In this document: in pieces, positions 17,428-25,851 of the stretch
Layout of the letters: each line of letters opens with the position of its first letter
How positions within the stretch are numbered: position 1 is the first letter of the stretch
Assembly: GCF_006442815.1 (NCBI RefSeq)
Contig: NZ_VFVL01000007.1
Span: forward strand, 62,001 to 126,000
Length of the DNA: 64,000 nt
DNA from: Mesorhizobium sp. B2-4-3
Lineage (GTDB): Bacteria > Pseudomonadota > Alphaproteobacteria > Rhizobiales > Rhizobiaceae
Direction: 5' to 3'
Notes under the pieces: generated by a model
What the model was told of the DNA's origin: nothing
Databases searched by the model: none
Seen by the model: only the letters and a program-made list of their open reading frames with translations
Position numbers and translations under genes: made by a program

Positions 17428-18374
17428 GCCTGACCACCGCCCATTCCGTCGTAGCACCCTCGTCGAACGCGAAGCTGATCGCCGGCACGATCATCATAGC
17501 CTATGCGCTGATCTCGATCGTGCCGCTGTTGTGGATCTTCGCCACCAGCTTCAAGACGCCGCCGGATTCGATCGCCTATCCGCCGAAGATCGTCTTCCAG
17601 CCGAGCATCGAGGGCTATTGCAACCTGTTCACGACCCGCACCCGGCAGACGCCGGAATACATCAACTCGCTCGGACCGGCGACCGGCTTCTGCGACGAGA
17701 CCGTGCGCAAGCGCAACATGGTCATCGCCGGGCCGTCGAACTTCCTGCCGCGCTTCGTCAATTCGCTGATCATCGCCTTCGGCTCGACCTTCTGCGCGGT
17801 GTTCCTCGGCACGCTCTCGGCCTATGGCTTCTCGCGCTTCAAGGTGCCTTTAGCCGACGACCTTCTGTTCTTCATCCTGTCGACGCGCTTCATGCCGCCG
17901 ATCGCCGTGGCGATCCCGATCTACCTGATGTATCGCGAGCTCGGCCTCTCCGACACCGCGCTCGGCATGATCCTGCTCTACACCGCGGTCAACGTCTCGC
18001 TCGCGGTCTGGCTGCTCAAGGGCTTCATCGACGAGATCCCGCGCGAATATGAGGAGGCCGCGATGATCGACGGCTATACACGGCTGCAAGCCTTCTGGCG
18101 CACCGTGCTGCCGCAGGCGACCACCGGCATCGCCGCGACCGCGATCTTCTGCCTGATCTTTGCCTGGAACGAATATGCATTCGCAGCGCTCTTGACCTCC
18201 GGCACGGCGCAGACAGCGCCGCCCTTCATCCCGACCATCATCGGCGAGGGCGGCCAGGACTGGCCGGCAGTGGCCGCCGGCACGACCATCTTCCTGGTGC
18301 CGATCCTCGTCTTCACCATTCTGCTGCGCAAGCAACTCCTGCGCGGCATCACCTTCGGCGCGGTGCGCAAATGA
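17424..18374 (+). CDS. ABC transporter permease (MalG/UgpE type)
   Basis: This 316-residue second permease has six predicted helices and the EAA motif YEEAAMIDGYTRLQAFWRTV. A long periplasmic segment follows the first helix (about residues 45-105). It overlaps its neighbours by ATGA at both ends, so it is translated as part of the same unit. Confidence 0.9.
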   Translation: MSLTTAHSVVAPSSNAKLIAGTIIIAYALISIVPLLWIFATSFKTPPDSIAYPPKIVFQPSIEGYCNLFTTRTRQTPEYINSLGPATGFCDETVRKRNMVIAGPSNFLPRFVNSLIIAFGSTFCAVFLGTLSAYGFSRFKVPLADDLLFFILSTRFMPPIAVAIPIYLMYRELGLSDTALGMILLYTAVNVSLAVWLLKGFIDEIPREYEEAAMIDGYTRLQAFWRTVLPQATTGIAATAIFCLIFAWNEYAFAALLTSGTAQTAPPFIPTIIGEGGQDWPAVAAGTTIFLVPILVFTILLRKQLLRGITFGAVRK

Positions 18375-18577
18375 GCACGATCCAGAATGCAAAACGCAAA
18401 TCGCGCTGGCCCGCCTGGGCAAGGCGCGGCCTGATGGAAAACATCGCGACGGCGATCATCGCGATCGGCTTCCTGATGCTGTTCCAGCCCTTCGCGCTGT
18501 CGCTCTACACCTATTCCTTCATCACCATGCTCACCGGCACGGTCATGTTCATCATCGTCTCGAAATTCCCGGAATAA
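18371..18577 (+). CDS. Small membrane protein of the ABC operon
   Basis: This 68-residue protein has a basic N-terminus (KRKSRWPAWARRG) and two predicted helices (IATAIIAIGFLMLFQPFAL and FITMLTGTVMFIIVSKF). It overlaps the upstream permease stop and ends two bases before the first ATPase. Its place matches that of the small protein of unknown role in the rhizobial glycerol importer, though no clear similarity could be asserted. It may be an accessory transporter subunit. Confidence 0.8.
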   Translation: MSTIQNAKRKSRWPAWARRGLMENIATAIIAIGFLMLFQPFALSLYTYSFITMLTGTVMFIIVSKFPE

Positions 18578-18579
18578 CG

Positions 18580-19686
18580 ATGGCCGAGATCCGTGTTCAG
18601 AACCTGAGGAAAGCCTTCGGCGCATTCGTCGCCGTGCAGGATTCCAATTTCGTCGTCGAGGACGGCGAGTTCTTCGTCATGCTCGGGCCGTCCGGCTGCG
18701 GCAAGACGACGACGCTTCGCATGATCGCCGGCCTCGAGCTGCCGACCGGCGGCAAGATCCTGCTCGGCGGCGAGGACGTCACCATGCGCCGGGCGCGCGA
18801 GCGCGACATCGCCTTCGTCTTCCAGCTCTTCGCTCTCTACCCGCATATGAATGTGCGCCGGAATATCGGCTTTCCGTTGCTGGCGCAGGGCATGCCGTCG
18901 GCCGAGATTCGCAGTCGCGTCGAGGAGACCGCCAAGCTCTTGCGCATCGACCATCTGCTGGACAAGTCGGTCTCCGGTCTCGCCGGCGGTGACCGCCAGC
19001 GCGTCGCGCTCGGCCGCGCCATCGTGCGGCGGCCGAAATGTTTTCTCATGGATGAGCCGCTGGGCACGCTCGATACCGAGTTCCGCGATCTGATGGTGCA
19101 TGAGCTGCGCGAGCTGCACAACCGCATCCACGCCACCACCGTCTATGTCACGCACGACCAGATGGAAGCCATGTCCATGGCCGACAAAATAGCGGTGATG
19201 AACCACGGCGTCATCGAGCAGTTCGGCACGCCGCGCGAGATCTACGACCGGCCGGCAACCATGTTCGTCGCCGATTTCATCGGCTCGCCGCCGATGAATT
19301 TCCTAAAGTTCGGCGGCGGGCTTGCCAGGGGCGCGAAGGAGATCGTCGTGCAGGGCGCCAAGGTGGCGGTGCCGGAAGTCCGCGAGGACGTGTCACCCGC
19401 CGACATGGCGGTCGGCATCCGGCCCGAGCACATCCGCTTCGACGACGGCTCGAGGCTGCGCGGCGCGATCTACGGCACCGAATATCTCGGCACCACGCAG
19501 ATCGTCGCCGTCGAGACAGCCGACGGCATCATCAAGGCACGGGTGCCGGCCGGCATCCATCTCAGCCCCGGCGAACAGGTCGGGCTGGCCTTGAGCAGCG
19601 CGCGGCTGTCGCTGTTCGAGAAGGGTTCGGGTCGCGCGGTCAGGACCGCCATGCATGATCAGGCAGCGGAGGCGCGCCATGGCTGA
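18580..19686 (+). CDS. ABC transporter ATPase 1 (variant signature motif)
   Basis: This 368-residue ATPase has Walker A GPSGCGKTTTLR, Walker B CFLMDEPLGTLD and a H-loop (VYVTHDQMEAM), with an MalK-like C-terminal TOBE domain. The signature motif reads LAGGD rather than LSGGQ, and the Q-loop is followed by LFALYPHMNV. With the second ATPase having a normal signature, the pair probably forms a heterodimer with unequal ATP sites. The gene begins two bases after the small membrane protein. Confidence 0.88.
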   Translation: MAEIRVQNLRKAFGAFVAVQDSNFVVEDGEFFVMLGPSGCGKTTTLRMIAGLELPTGGKILLGGEDVTMRRARERDIAFVFQLFALYPHMNVRRNIGFPLLAQGMPSAEIRSRVEETAKLLRIDHLLDKSVSGLAGGDRQRVALGRAIVRRPKCFLMDEPLGTLDTEFRDLMVHELRELHNRIHATTVYVTHDQMEAMSMADKIAVMNHGVIEQFGTPREIYDRPATMFVADFIGSPPMNFLKFGGGLARGAKEIVVQGAKVAVPEVREDVSPADMAVGIRPEHIRFDDGSRLRGAIYGTEYLGTTQIVAVETADGIIKARVPAGIHLSPGEQVGLALSSARLSLFEKGSGRAVRTAMHDQAAEARHG

Positions 19687-20692
19687 TGTCCATATCCAGG
19701 GCGTGACCAAGAGTTTCGGCGACACCGTCGCGATCGACGATCTCGACCTCGCGATCAACGACGGCGAATTCGTCGTGCTGCTCGGTCCGACCGGCGCCGG
19801 CAAGACGACGACGCTGAGGCTGGTCGCCGGGCTGGAGCGGCCGGACAGCGGCACGATCCATATCGGCGGCCATGACGCGACCGCGCTGTCGCCGGCCGAG
19901 CGCGACACCGCTTTCGTCTTCCAGCAATATTCGCTCTATCCGCATCTTTCGGTGTTCGACAACCTCGCCTTCCCGCTGCGCTCGCCGGCGCGGCGGTTTC
20001 CAGAAGAAGCGGTGCGGCGCCGCGTCGAGGAAGTCGCGCGCATGGTGCGCATCGACCACAAGCTCGACAACCGCTCGACGAAACTGTCGGGCGGCGAGAT
20101 GCAGCGCGTCGCCATCGGCCGCGCCCTGGTGCGCAAGCCCGCGATCTACCTGATGGACGAGCCGCTGTCCTCGCTCGACGCCAAGCTGCGCGCCGATCTC
20201 AGGCTCGAGCTGAAGCGCATCCAGTCCGAGCTCGGCGCCACCATGCTCTATGTCACGCACGACCAGATCGAGGCGATGACCATGGCCGACCGCATCGGCA
20301 TCCTCGCCGACGGCGTGCTGGTGCAGATCGGCACGCCGCGAGCGATCTATTCTGAGCCGGCAAACCTTCACGTCGCGGCGCGCCTCGGCCAGCCGGCGAT
20401 CAACCTCCTGCCGGCCGGACTGCTGCCCGACGGCGGGGCGCCGACCGGAACGACGACGATCGGCGCCCGCACCGAGCATCTTGCGATCGAGAAGGCGATG
20501 AACGGCCATGCCGACGGCGTGGTCGATTGGGTCGAGCATCTCGGCGACCAGAACCACCTGCATGTGACCGTGGGGGCGAAGAAGCTGGTGACGCTCACCG
20601 ATCCCGACACGCCGCTCGCAAAGGGAGACAAGGTGACGATCCGCTACATGGCGCCGCTTTATTTCGGCTCGGACGGGCAAAGACTGATGTAG
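19679..20692 (+). CDS. ABC transporter ATPase 2
   Basis: This 337-residue ATPase has Walker A GPTGAGKTTTLR, a normal signature LSGGEMQRVAIGRAL, Walker B IYLMDEPLSSLD and a C-terminal TOBE-like domain. The ATG at 19679 lies within the last codons of ATPase 1 after GGAGGCGCGCC, so translation is coupled. Together with ATPase 1 it would power the two permeases. Confidence 0.9.
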   Translation: MADVHIQGVTKSFGDTVAIDDLDLAINDGEFVVLLGPTGAGKTTTLRLVAGLERPDSGTIHIGGHDATALSPAERDTAFVFQQYSLYPHLSVFDNLAFPLRSPARRFPEEAVRRRVEEVARMVRIDHKLDNRSTKLSGGEMQRVAIGRALVRKPAIYLMDEPLSSLDAKLRADLRLELKRIQSELGATMLYVTHDQIEAMTMADRIGILADGVLVQIGTPRAIYSEPANLHVAARLGQPAINLLPAGLLPDGGAPTGTTTIGARTEHLAIEKAMNGHADGVVDWVEHLGDQNHLHVTVGAKKLVTLTDPDTPLAKGDKVTIRYMAPLYFGSDGQRLM

Positions 20693-20754
20693 CCGCCTCG
20701 CGCGAAAAATTTGCAAACCGATTGACGACCGCAGATACGGACTGGACGAAATCC

Positions 20755-22395
20755 ATGAAGCACTTTTTCAACCGCAAGGACGCGATCGTCACCGAAGCAC
20801 TCGACGGCTTCCTCGCCACGGCGGGATCGGGCGCGCTCGCCCGCCTCGACGGCTATCCCGAGATCAAGGTCGTGCTGCGCGCCGACTGGGACAAGACGAA
20901 GGTGGCGATCGTTTCAGGCGGCGGCGCCGGGCATGAACCTTCGCATGCCGGCTTCGTGGGCTCCGGCATGCTGACGGCGGCCGTCTCCGGCGAGATCTTC
21001 GCTTCGCCGAGCGTCGAGGCGGTGCTGGCGGCGATCCGCGCCACGACCGGCCCCGCCGGCTGCCTGCTGGTCGTCAAGAACTACACCGGCGACCGGCTCA
21101 ATTTCGGCCTCGCCGCCGAGAAGGCGCGCGCCGAGGGTCTGGCGGTCGAGATGGTGATCGTCGGCGACGATATCGCGCTGCCGGATATCGCGCAGCCGCG
21201 CGGCGTCGCCGGCACGCTGTTCGTGCACAAGATCGCCGGTCATCTGTCCGAAGCCGGTCACGACTTGGCGTCGGTTGCCGCGGCGGCGCGGGCGGCGGCA
21301 ACTGATATCATCTCATTCGGCATCTCGCTTTCCTCCTGCTCAATCCCGGGGCAGCCGCATGAAGACCGCTTCGGCGCGAATGATGGCGAGCTCGGCCTCG
21401 GCATCCATGGCGAACCGGGCGTCGAACGCATCGCGCTGCAGAGCGCCGGCAAGCTGGTCGCCGTCATGGCCGAGCGGCTCGCGGCGCGGCTCGACCCCGG
21501 CGGCCATTATGCCCTGCTGATCAACAATCTCGGTTCGGTGCCGCCGCTCGAAATGTCCTTGATCGCCAATGCGGTGCTCGCCTCGCCGCTCGCCAAGGCC
21601 GTGGCGCTGACGATCGGCCCCGGGCATCTGATGACGGCGCTCAATATGAACGGCTTCTCGCTGTCGCTGCTCAAGCTGGACGCGGAACGCGAGGCGGCGC
21701 TGCTGGCGCCCGTCGGCCCGCATGCCTGGCTGCCGGCTAAGCCGGTTCGCGTGCCGGTCGTCATGGCGATGACCAAGCCCGCCATCGGCATAGCCACAAA
21801 GCCAGCCAGCCACGATGCGGCCGCGAAGAGGTTGATCACCGCCGTTTGCCAAAGGCTGATCTCGCTCGAAGAGCCGCTCAACGCGCTCGACGCCAAGGCA
21901 GGCGATGGCGACACCGGCTCGACCGTGGCGACGGGGGCGCGCAGCATTCTCGAGCGTATCGATGCGCTGCCGCTCGCCGATCGCGCCGCTACCGCCGCTG
22001 TGATCGGCGATACGCTGGGCACGTCGATGGGCGGTTCCAGCGGCGTGCTGTTGTCGATCTTCTTCACCGCCGCGTCGCAGTCGCTGGGCGCCGGCGCGTC
22101 GCTCGGCAAGGCCTTGCTCTCAGGGCTCGACCGGATGACCTTCTATGGCGGCGCCAAGGTCGGCGACCGCACCATGGTCGATGCGCTGGAGCCGGCGCTG
22201 AAAGCCCTCGACGCGACCGGACTGGAAGCGGCGGCAAAAGCGGCGCGGCAAGGCGCCGAGGCAACCGCCGCCATGCGGAAGGCGAAGGCCGGCCGTTCCG
22301 CCTATATCGGCAAGCAGCTCGACACAGCGGATCCAGGCGCCTTCGCGGTCGCCGAAGTTTTCGCTGCCGTGGCGGCGCTGTTCGCCCCGGCATGA
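20755..22395 (+). CDS. Dihydroxyacetone kinase, fused DhaK-DhaL form
   Basis: This 546-residue protein has a DhaK domain (SGGGAGHEPSHAGFVGSG; covalent-substrate His in GLGIHGEPGVER) to about residue 340 and a DhaL domain (LDAKAGDGDTGSTVATGA) after it. The DxDxxDxD-like loop binds Mg-ATP. Single-chain kinases of this build normally use ATP to phosphorylate dihydroxyacetone. Having it beside separate PTS-type subunits is unusual. The first ATG with the family N-terminus (MKHFFNRKDAIVTE) is used. Confidence 0.92.
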   Translation: MKHFFNRKDAIVTEALDGFLATAGSGALARLDGYPEIKVVLRADWDKTKVAIVSGGGAGHEPSHAGFVGSGMLTAAVSGEIFASPSVEAVLAAIRATTGPAGCLLVVKNYTGDRLNFGLAAEKARAEGLAVEMVIVGDDIALPDIAQPRGVAGTLFVHKIAGHLSEAGHDLASVAAAARAAATDIISFGISLSSCSIPGQPHEDRFGANDGELGLGIHGEPGVERIALQSAGKLVAVMAERLAARLDPGGHYALLINNLGSVPPLEMSLIANAVLASPLAKAVALTIGPGHLMTALNMNGFSLSLLKLDAEREAALLAPVGPHAWLPAKPVRVPVVMAMTKPAIGIATKPASHDAAAKRLITAVCQRLISLEEPLNALDAKAGDGDTGSTVATGARSILERIDALPLADRAATAAVIGDTLGTSMGGSSGVLLSIFFTAASQSLGAGASLGKALLSGLDRMTFYGGAKVGDRTMVDALEPALKALDATGLEAAAKAARQGAEATAAMRKAKAGRSAYIGKQLDTADPGAFAVAEVFAAVAALFAPA

Positions 22396-22402
22396 AGGAC
22401 GA

Positions 22403-23005
22403 ATGATGGCCGCAGCCGACTTCTCCCGATTGATCACGGCGGCGGCCGATACGATCGCGGCGCATGCCGAGGAATTGACCGCGCTCGATCAGGCGATCGG
22501 CGACGGCGACCACGGACTGAACATGAAGCGCGGCTTCGAGGCGGTGCGCGCCGAGGCGGATGCCTTTTCGGCCAAGCCGCTGCCCGAGGCGCTGAAGGCG
22601 GTCGGCACCAAGCTGGTGATGACCGTGGGCGGCGCCTCCGGTCCGTTGTTCGGCACGCTGTTCATGGCGCTCGGCAAGGACCTGCCGGCAGCACCCGATC
22701 GAAACGGGCTGGCCGCGGCACTGGGCAAGGCGATCGAGGCGGTCGCCGCGCGCGGTAAGTCGCAAGTTGGCCAAAAAACCATGCTCGATGTGCTGCAGCC
22801 GGTGTATGAGGCGCTGACGCAAGGCAAGACGGCCACCGAAATCGTCGATGCGGCCGACAAGGCGGCGGAGGCCACGGTGCCGATGAAGGCCCTGCGCGGG
22901 CGCGCCTCCTTCCTGGCGGAGCGATCGATCGGGCATATGGACGCCGGAGCGCGCTCGACCGCGTTGCTGGTGCGCGCAGTCGCGGAAGCGATAGAGGATC
23001 ATTGA
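22403..23005 (+). CDS. dhaL: Dihydroxyacetone kinase subunit DhaL
   Basis: This roughly 200-residue protein carries the nucleotide/Mg loop LDQAIGDGDHGLNMKRGFEAV and GGASGPLFGTLFMALG of DhaL. In PTS-dependent systems DhaL holds ADP permanently, is rephosphorylated by DhaM and passes phosphate to Dha on DhaK. It follows AAGGACGA and overlaps the next gene (TGATG). Either of two adjacent ATGs may be used. Confidence 0.93.
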   Translation: MMAAADFSRLITAAADTIAAHAEELTALDQAIGDGDHGLNMKRGFEAVRAEADAFSAKPLPEALKAVGTKLVMTVGGASGPLFGTLFMALGKDLPAAPDRNGLAAALGKAIEAVAARGKSQVGQKTMLDVLQPVYEALTQGKTATEIVDAADKAAEATVPMKALRGRASFLAERSIGHMDAGARSTALLVRAVAEAIEDH

Positions 23006-23394
23006 TGAGCAATGTCGGTATCGTCATCGTGTCGCATTCGCCCCTGGTCGCCGAGGGCACGGCCGACATGGTGCGCCAGATGGTCGGCGACGAAGTGCCG
23101 CTTGCATGGTGCGGCGGAAACGGCCATGGCGGGCTCGGCACCAGCGTCGAGGCGATCATGGATGCGATCGACAAGGCCTGGTCGGAAGCGGGCGTCGCCA
23201 TACTCGTCGATCTCGGCGGCGCCGAGACCAACTCGGAAATGGCGGTCGAGATGATCGGCGAGCCGCGCTCCCACAGAATAGTCGTCTGCAACGCACCGAT
23301 CGTGGAAGGCGCGGTGATGGCGGCGACCGAATCCTCTGGCGGCGCCTCGCTCAAGGAAGTGGTGGCGACGGCGCATGAACTGTCGCCGGCATGA
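23005..23394 (+). CDS. dhaM: PTS-dependent phosphoryl donor DhaM (EIIA-mannose-like)
   Basis: This 129-residue protein is a single EIIA(Man)-like domain with the phospho-His in IVIVSHSPLVAEG. It lacks the fused HPr and enzyme I segments of E. coli DhaM; those functions are encoded by the next two genes. The ATG overlaps the DhaL stop and follows GAGGATCATTG. It relays phosphate from HPr to DhaL. Confidence 0.92.
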   Translation: MSNVGIVIVSHSPLVAEGTADMVRQMVGDEVPLAWCGGNGHGGLGTSVEAIMDAIDKAWSEAGVAILVDLGGAETNSEMAVEMIGEPRSHRIVVCNAPIVEGAVMAATESSGGASLKEVVATAHELSPA

Positions 23395-23717
23395 ACGAAC
23401 GGGAACCCGACCGAATGTCCGCATCCGCCGAAGCAACGGTCCTGATCACCCACGCCGTGGGCCTGCACGCGCGCCCTTCGGTGAAGTTCACCAAACTTGC
23501 CAAGTCGTTCGCGGCCGAGGTGGAAGTGGCGGTGGCGGCAAACGGTCCCTGGTTCGATGCCAAGAGCATCGTCAAGGTGATGGCGGCCAAGGCGCCGAAA
23601 GGGACCATGCTGCACATCCGCGCCAAGGGTGACGGCGCGGCCCAGGCGGTGAAAGCGCTGGTCGATCTGGTGCAGCGTGACTTCGACGAGGACGCGGATC
23701 ATGCCAGGTCCGCTTGA
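23391..23717 (+). CDS. HPr phosphocarrier protein
   Basis: This protein of up to 108 residues has the HPr active site GLHARPSVKFTKLAKSF with the phospho-His, and AKSIVKVMAA at the regulatory-Ser region. The start at 23391 overlaps the DhaM stop (ATGA); an ATG at 23415 would give a more usual length of about 100. Its position between dhaM and the enzyme I gene dedicates it to the Dha relay. Confidence 0.92.
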   Translation: MNEREPDRMSASAEATVLITHAVGLHARPSVKFTKLAKSFAAEVEVAVAANGPWFDAKSIVKVMAAKAPKGTMLHIRAKGDGAAQAVKALVDLVQRDFDEDADHARSA

Positions 23718-23758
23718 AACGTATCTGCATGACGGCAGGCCCGCAAGGAACGCCAGCC

Positions 23759-25333
23759 ATGCGGATTGACGGCATCCCCGCCTCCCCCGGTTACGCAGAA
23801 GGCCCGTTGTTCGATCTAGACCAGCCTCCGGCCGGCTACGAAGCCAAGACGGGCGCGGCGGAAGAAAAAGCGGCACTGGAAGGGGCGATCGGCAGGGCCG
23901 TCGGCCGACTGGCGGCGCTGATCGAAACCGCTGATGGCGACGCCGCCGGCATCCTCGAATTCCACATCGCCATGCTGGAGGACGACGCGCTGAGCGGTCC
24001 GGCCTTCGCGGCGATCGGTTCCGGGCAGGCGGCGGACGCCGCCTGGCGCGCGGCGCTGGACGGCGAGATCGCCGGCTACGAAGCGTCGGACCAGGACTAT
24101 TTCCGCGCCCGCGCGGCGGACCTGCGCGACATTCGCGATCAGGTGCTGCGGGCGCTGAGCGAGGACAGCGCGCCTGCGCCGCCCCCGGGCGCAATCCTCT
24201 ATGGCGAGGACATCGCGCCGACGCGTTTTTTAGAAACCGATTGGAGCAAAGGCGGCGGCATTGCGCTCAAGCGTGGCAGCGCCGCCAGCCATGTCGCCAT
24301 GCTGGCGCGCTCGCGCGGCGTGCCGATGGTCGTCGGTCTCGACATCCCGGCTGGACCGCTCACCGGCGCGGCGCTGCTCGATGCCGAGCGAGGCGGGATC
24401 GTTTTCTCGCCGTCGCCGGCCGAGACCGAAACCTTCCGGCAATCGGCCTCCTCGTTCGCCGGCCGCCAGGGCGCGGCGCGGACATTCCTGACGGAGCCGG
24501 CGGTGACCAAGGCCGGCACCACCGTGCGCGTCCAGGTCAACATCGCCTACCCGTCCGACGTCGACGGCATCGATATTTCGACCTGCGACGGCGTCGGCCT
24601 GATGCGCACGGAATTCCTGTTCGGCAAGACGCTTCCGGACGAGGAGACGCAATATCATGCCTACCGCAAGGTGCTGGAATGGGCCGGCGACAAGCCGGTG
24701 ACCATCCGCACCGTCGATGCCGGCGGCGACAAGCCGGTGCCGGGTTTCACCGTCAAGGAGACCAACCCGTTTCTCGGCCTGCGCGGCATAAGGCTGTCGC
24801 TGGCGCGGCGCGATATCTTCCGCGTGCAGATCCGGGCATTGCTGCGCGCCGCCATCCACGGCAATCTGAAGGTGATGTTCCCGATGATCGCCACGCCTGA
24901 CGAGTACAGCCAAGCCGCCGCGCTGTTCGCCGGGGAACAGGCCGCGCTTGCCGCGCAGGGCGTGGCGCACAGGCTTCCGCCGCTCGGCATCATGGTCGAG
25001 GTGCCGTCGGTGGCACTGGCGCCGGAAGCCTTCGCCGATGTCGCCTTCTTCTCGATCGGCTCCAACGATCTGACGCAATATGTGATGGCGGCCGCGCGGG
25101 ACAACGCAGCCGTGGCGCATCTCAACTCCATCCGTCACCCGGCGGTGCTGCGGCTGATCGCTGCGGTCGCGGCCTTCGGGCAGGAGAAGGGAATTCCGGT
25201 CAGCCTTTGCGGCGACGCGGGTGGCGATCCGGCAGCCATCCCGGCGCTGCTCGAGGCGGGCCTGCGCGACCTGTCGGTCGCTCCCGCGCAACTCGCTATG
25301 GCCAAGGCGGCCATCGCGGACGTTCCGGTGTAG
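23759..25333 (+). CDS. Phosphoenolpyruvate-protein phosphotransferase (enzyme I)
   Basis: This 524-residue protein starts RIDGIPASPGYAEG and has the phospho-His in GSAASHVAMLARSRGVP. The PEP-binding barrel follows (GVGLMRTEFLF, GGDKPVPGF, LRGIRLSLARRDIF, FFSIGSNDLTQYVM) with catalytic Cys in SLCGDAGGDP. It is a little shorter than E. coli enzyme I (575). The ATG at 23759 follows AAGGAACGCCAGCC. It takes phosphate from PEP to HPr, completing the relay. Confidence 0.93.
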   Translation: MRIDGIPASPGYAEGPLFDLDQPPAGYEAKTGAAEEKAALEGAIGRAVGRLAALIETADGDAAGILEFHIAMLEDDALSGPAFAAIGSGQAADAAWRAALDGEIAGYEASDQDYFRARAADLRDIRDQVLRALSEDSAPAPPPGAILYGEDIAPTRFLETDWSKGGGIALKRGSAASHVAMLARSRGVPMVVGLDIPAGPLTGAALLDAERGGIVFSPSPAETETFRQSASSFAGRQGAARTFLTEPAVTKAGTTVRVQVNIAYPSDVDGIDISTCDGVGLMRTEFLFGKTLPDEETQYHAYRKVLEWAGDKPVTIRTVDAGGDKPVPGFTVKETNPFLGLRGIRLSLARRDIFRVQIRALLRAAIHGNLKVMFPMIATPDEYSQAAALFAGEQAALAAQGVAHRLPPLGIMVEVPSVALAPEAFADVAFFSIGSNDLTQYVMAAARDNAAVAHLNSIRHPAVLRLIAAVAAFGQEKGIPVSLCGDAGGDPAAIPALLEAGLRDLSVAPAQLAMAKAAIADVPV

Positions 25334-25340
25334 GCGCGGC

Positions 25341-25772
25341 ATGGTCCGGACCGAGAAGATATCGGAAACAGGCTCGGAAGAGGCAATCCGCGCCTATAAG
25401 ACGATCCTGTCGCAGGTCATCGACCAGCGCCCGTCGGGCATGCGCCAGCGCCTTGCCGATGCGCTCGGCAAGCACCGCAGCTTCGTCACGCAGATCTCCA
25501 GCCCGGCCTATTCGATCCCGATCCCGTCAAGGCATTTGCCGTCCATCTTTTCCGTCTGCCATTTCAGCCAGGCCGAGCGCGATCAGTTCATGGCCGCCTA
25601 TCACCAGGCGCATCCCGGCAAAGCGCCCGCGGCCTCAGGGCCGCGCAGGACACGCCATGTCTCGCTCATCGTGCCGGATTTCGGCGACGACAGGCAGAAC
25701 GCCGCGCTCGACCGGGCGATCAACGAATTCATCCAGAAAATAACCAGCATCGCCGGCAAGGGCAGCGGCTAA
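25341..25772 (+). CDS. Unknown protein, possible helix-turn-helix regulator
   Basis: This 143-residue protein lies eight bases after enzyme I on the same strand. Residues 30-80 (RQRLADALGKHRSFVTQIS, then a helix FSQAERDQFMAAYHQAH) look like a small DNA-binding helical domain of the Cro/XRE kind. The C-terminal half is basic then acidic, without known motifs. No family is named with confidence. Its place inside the Dha operon suggests a regulator or accessory factor. Confidence 0.65.
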   Translation: MVRTEKISETGSEEAIRAYKTILSQVIDQRPSGMRQRLADALGKHRSFVTQISSPAYSIPIPSRHLPSIFSVCHFSQAERDQFMAAYHQAHPGKAPAASGPRRTRHVSLIVPDFGDDRQNAALDRAINEFIQKITSIAGKGSG

Positions 25773-25778
25773 GCAAAA

Positions 25779-25822
25779 GCAATTCCAGGAAAAGTGTGTG
25801 GCGGTTTTCCGTTCGGAATTGC
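25779..25822. repeat. Dispersed palindromic repeat, family 2, copy A
   Basis: Inverted ends GCAATTCC and GGAATTGC enclose AGGAAAA and TTTTCC inner arms. The same element is at 47020-47063. It lies between the helix-turn-helix gene and dhaK within the operon and could form a hairpin in the message. Confidence 0.85.
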
Positions 25823-25851
25823 GTAAACTAAGAACCGTCGGGAGGACTGCC

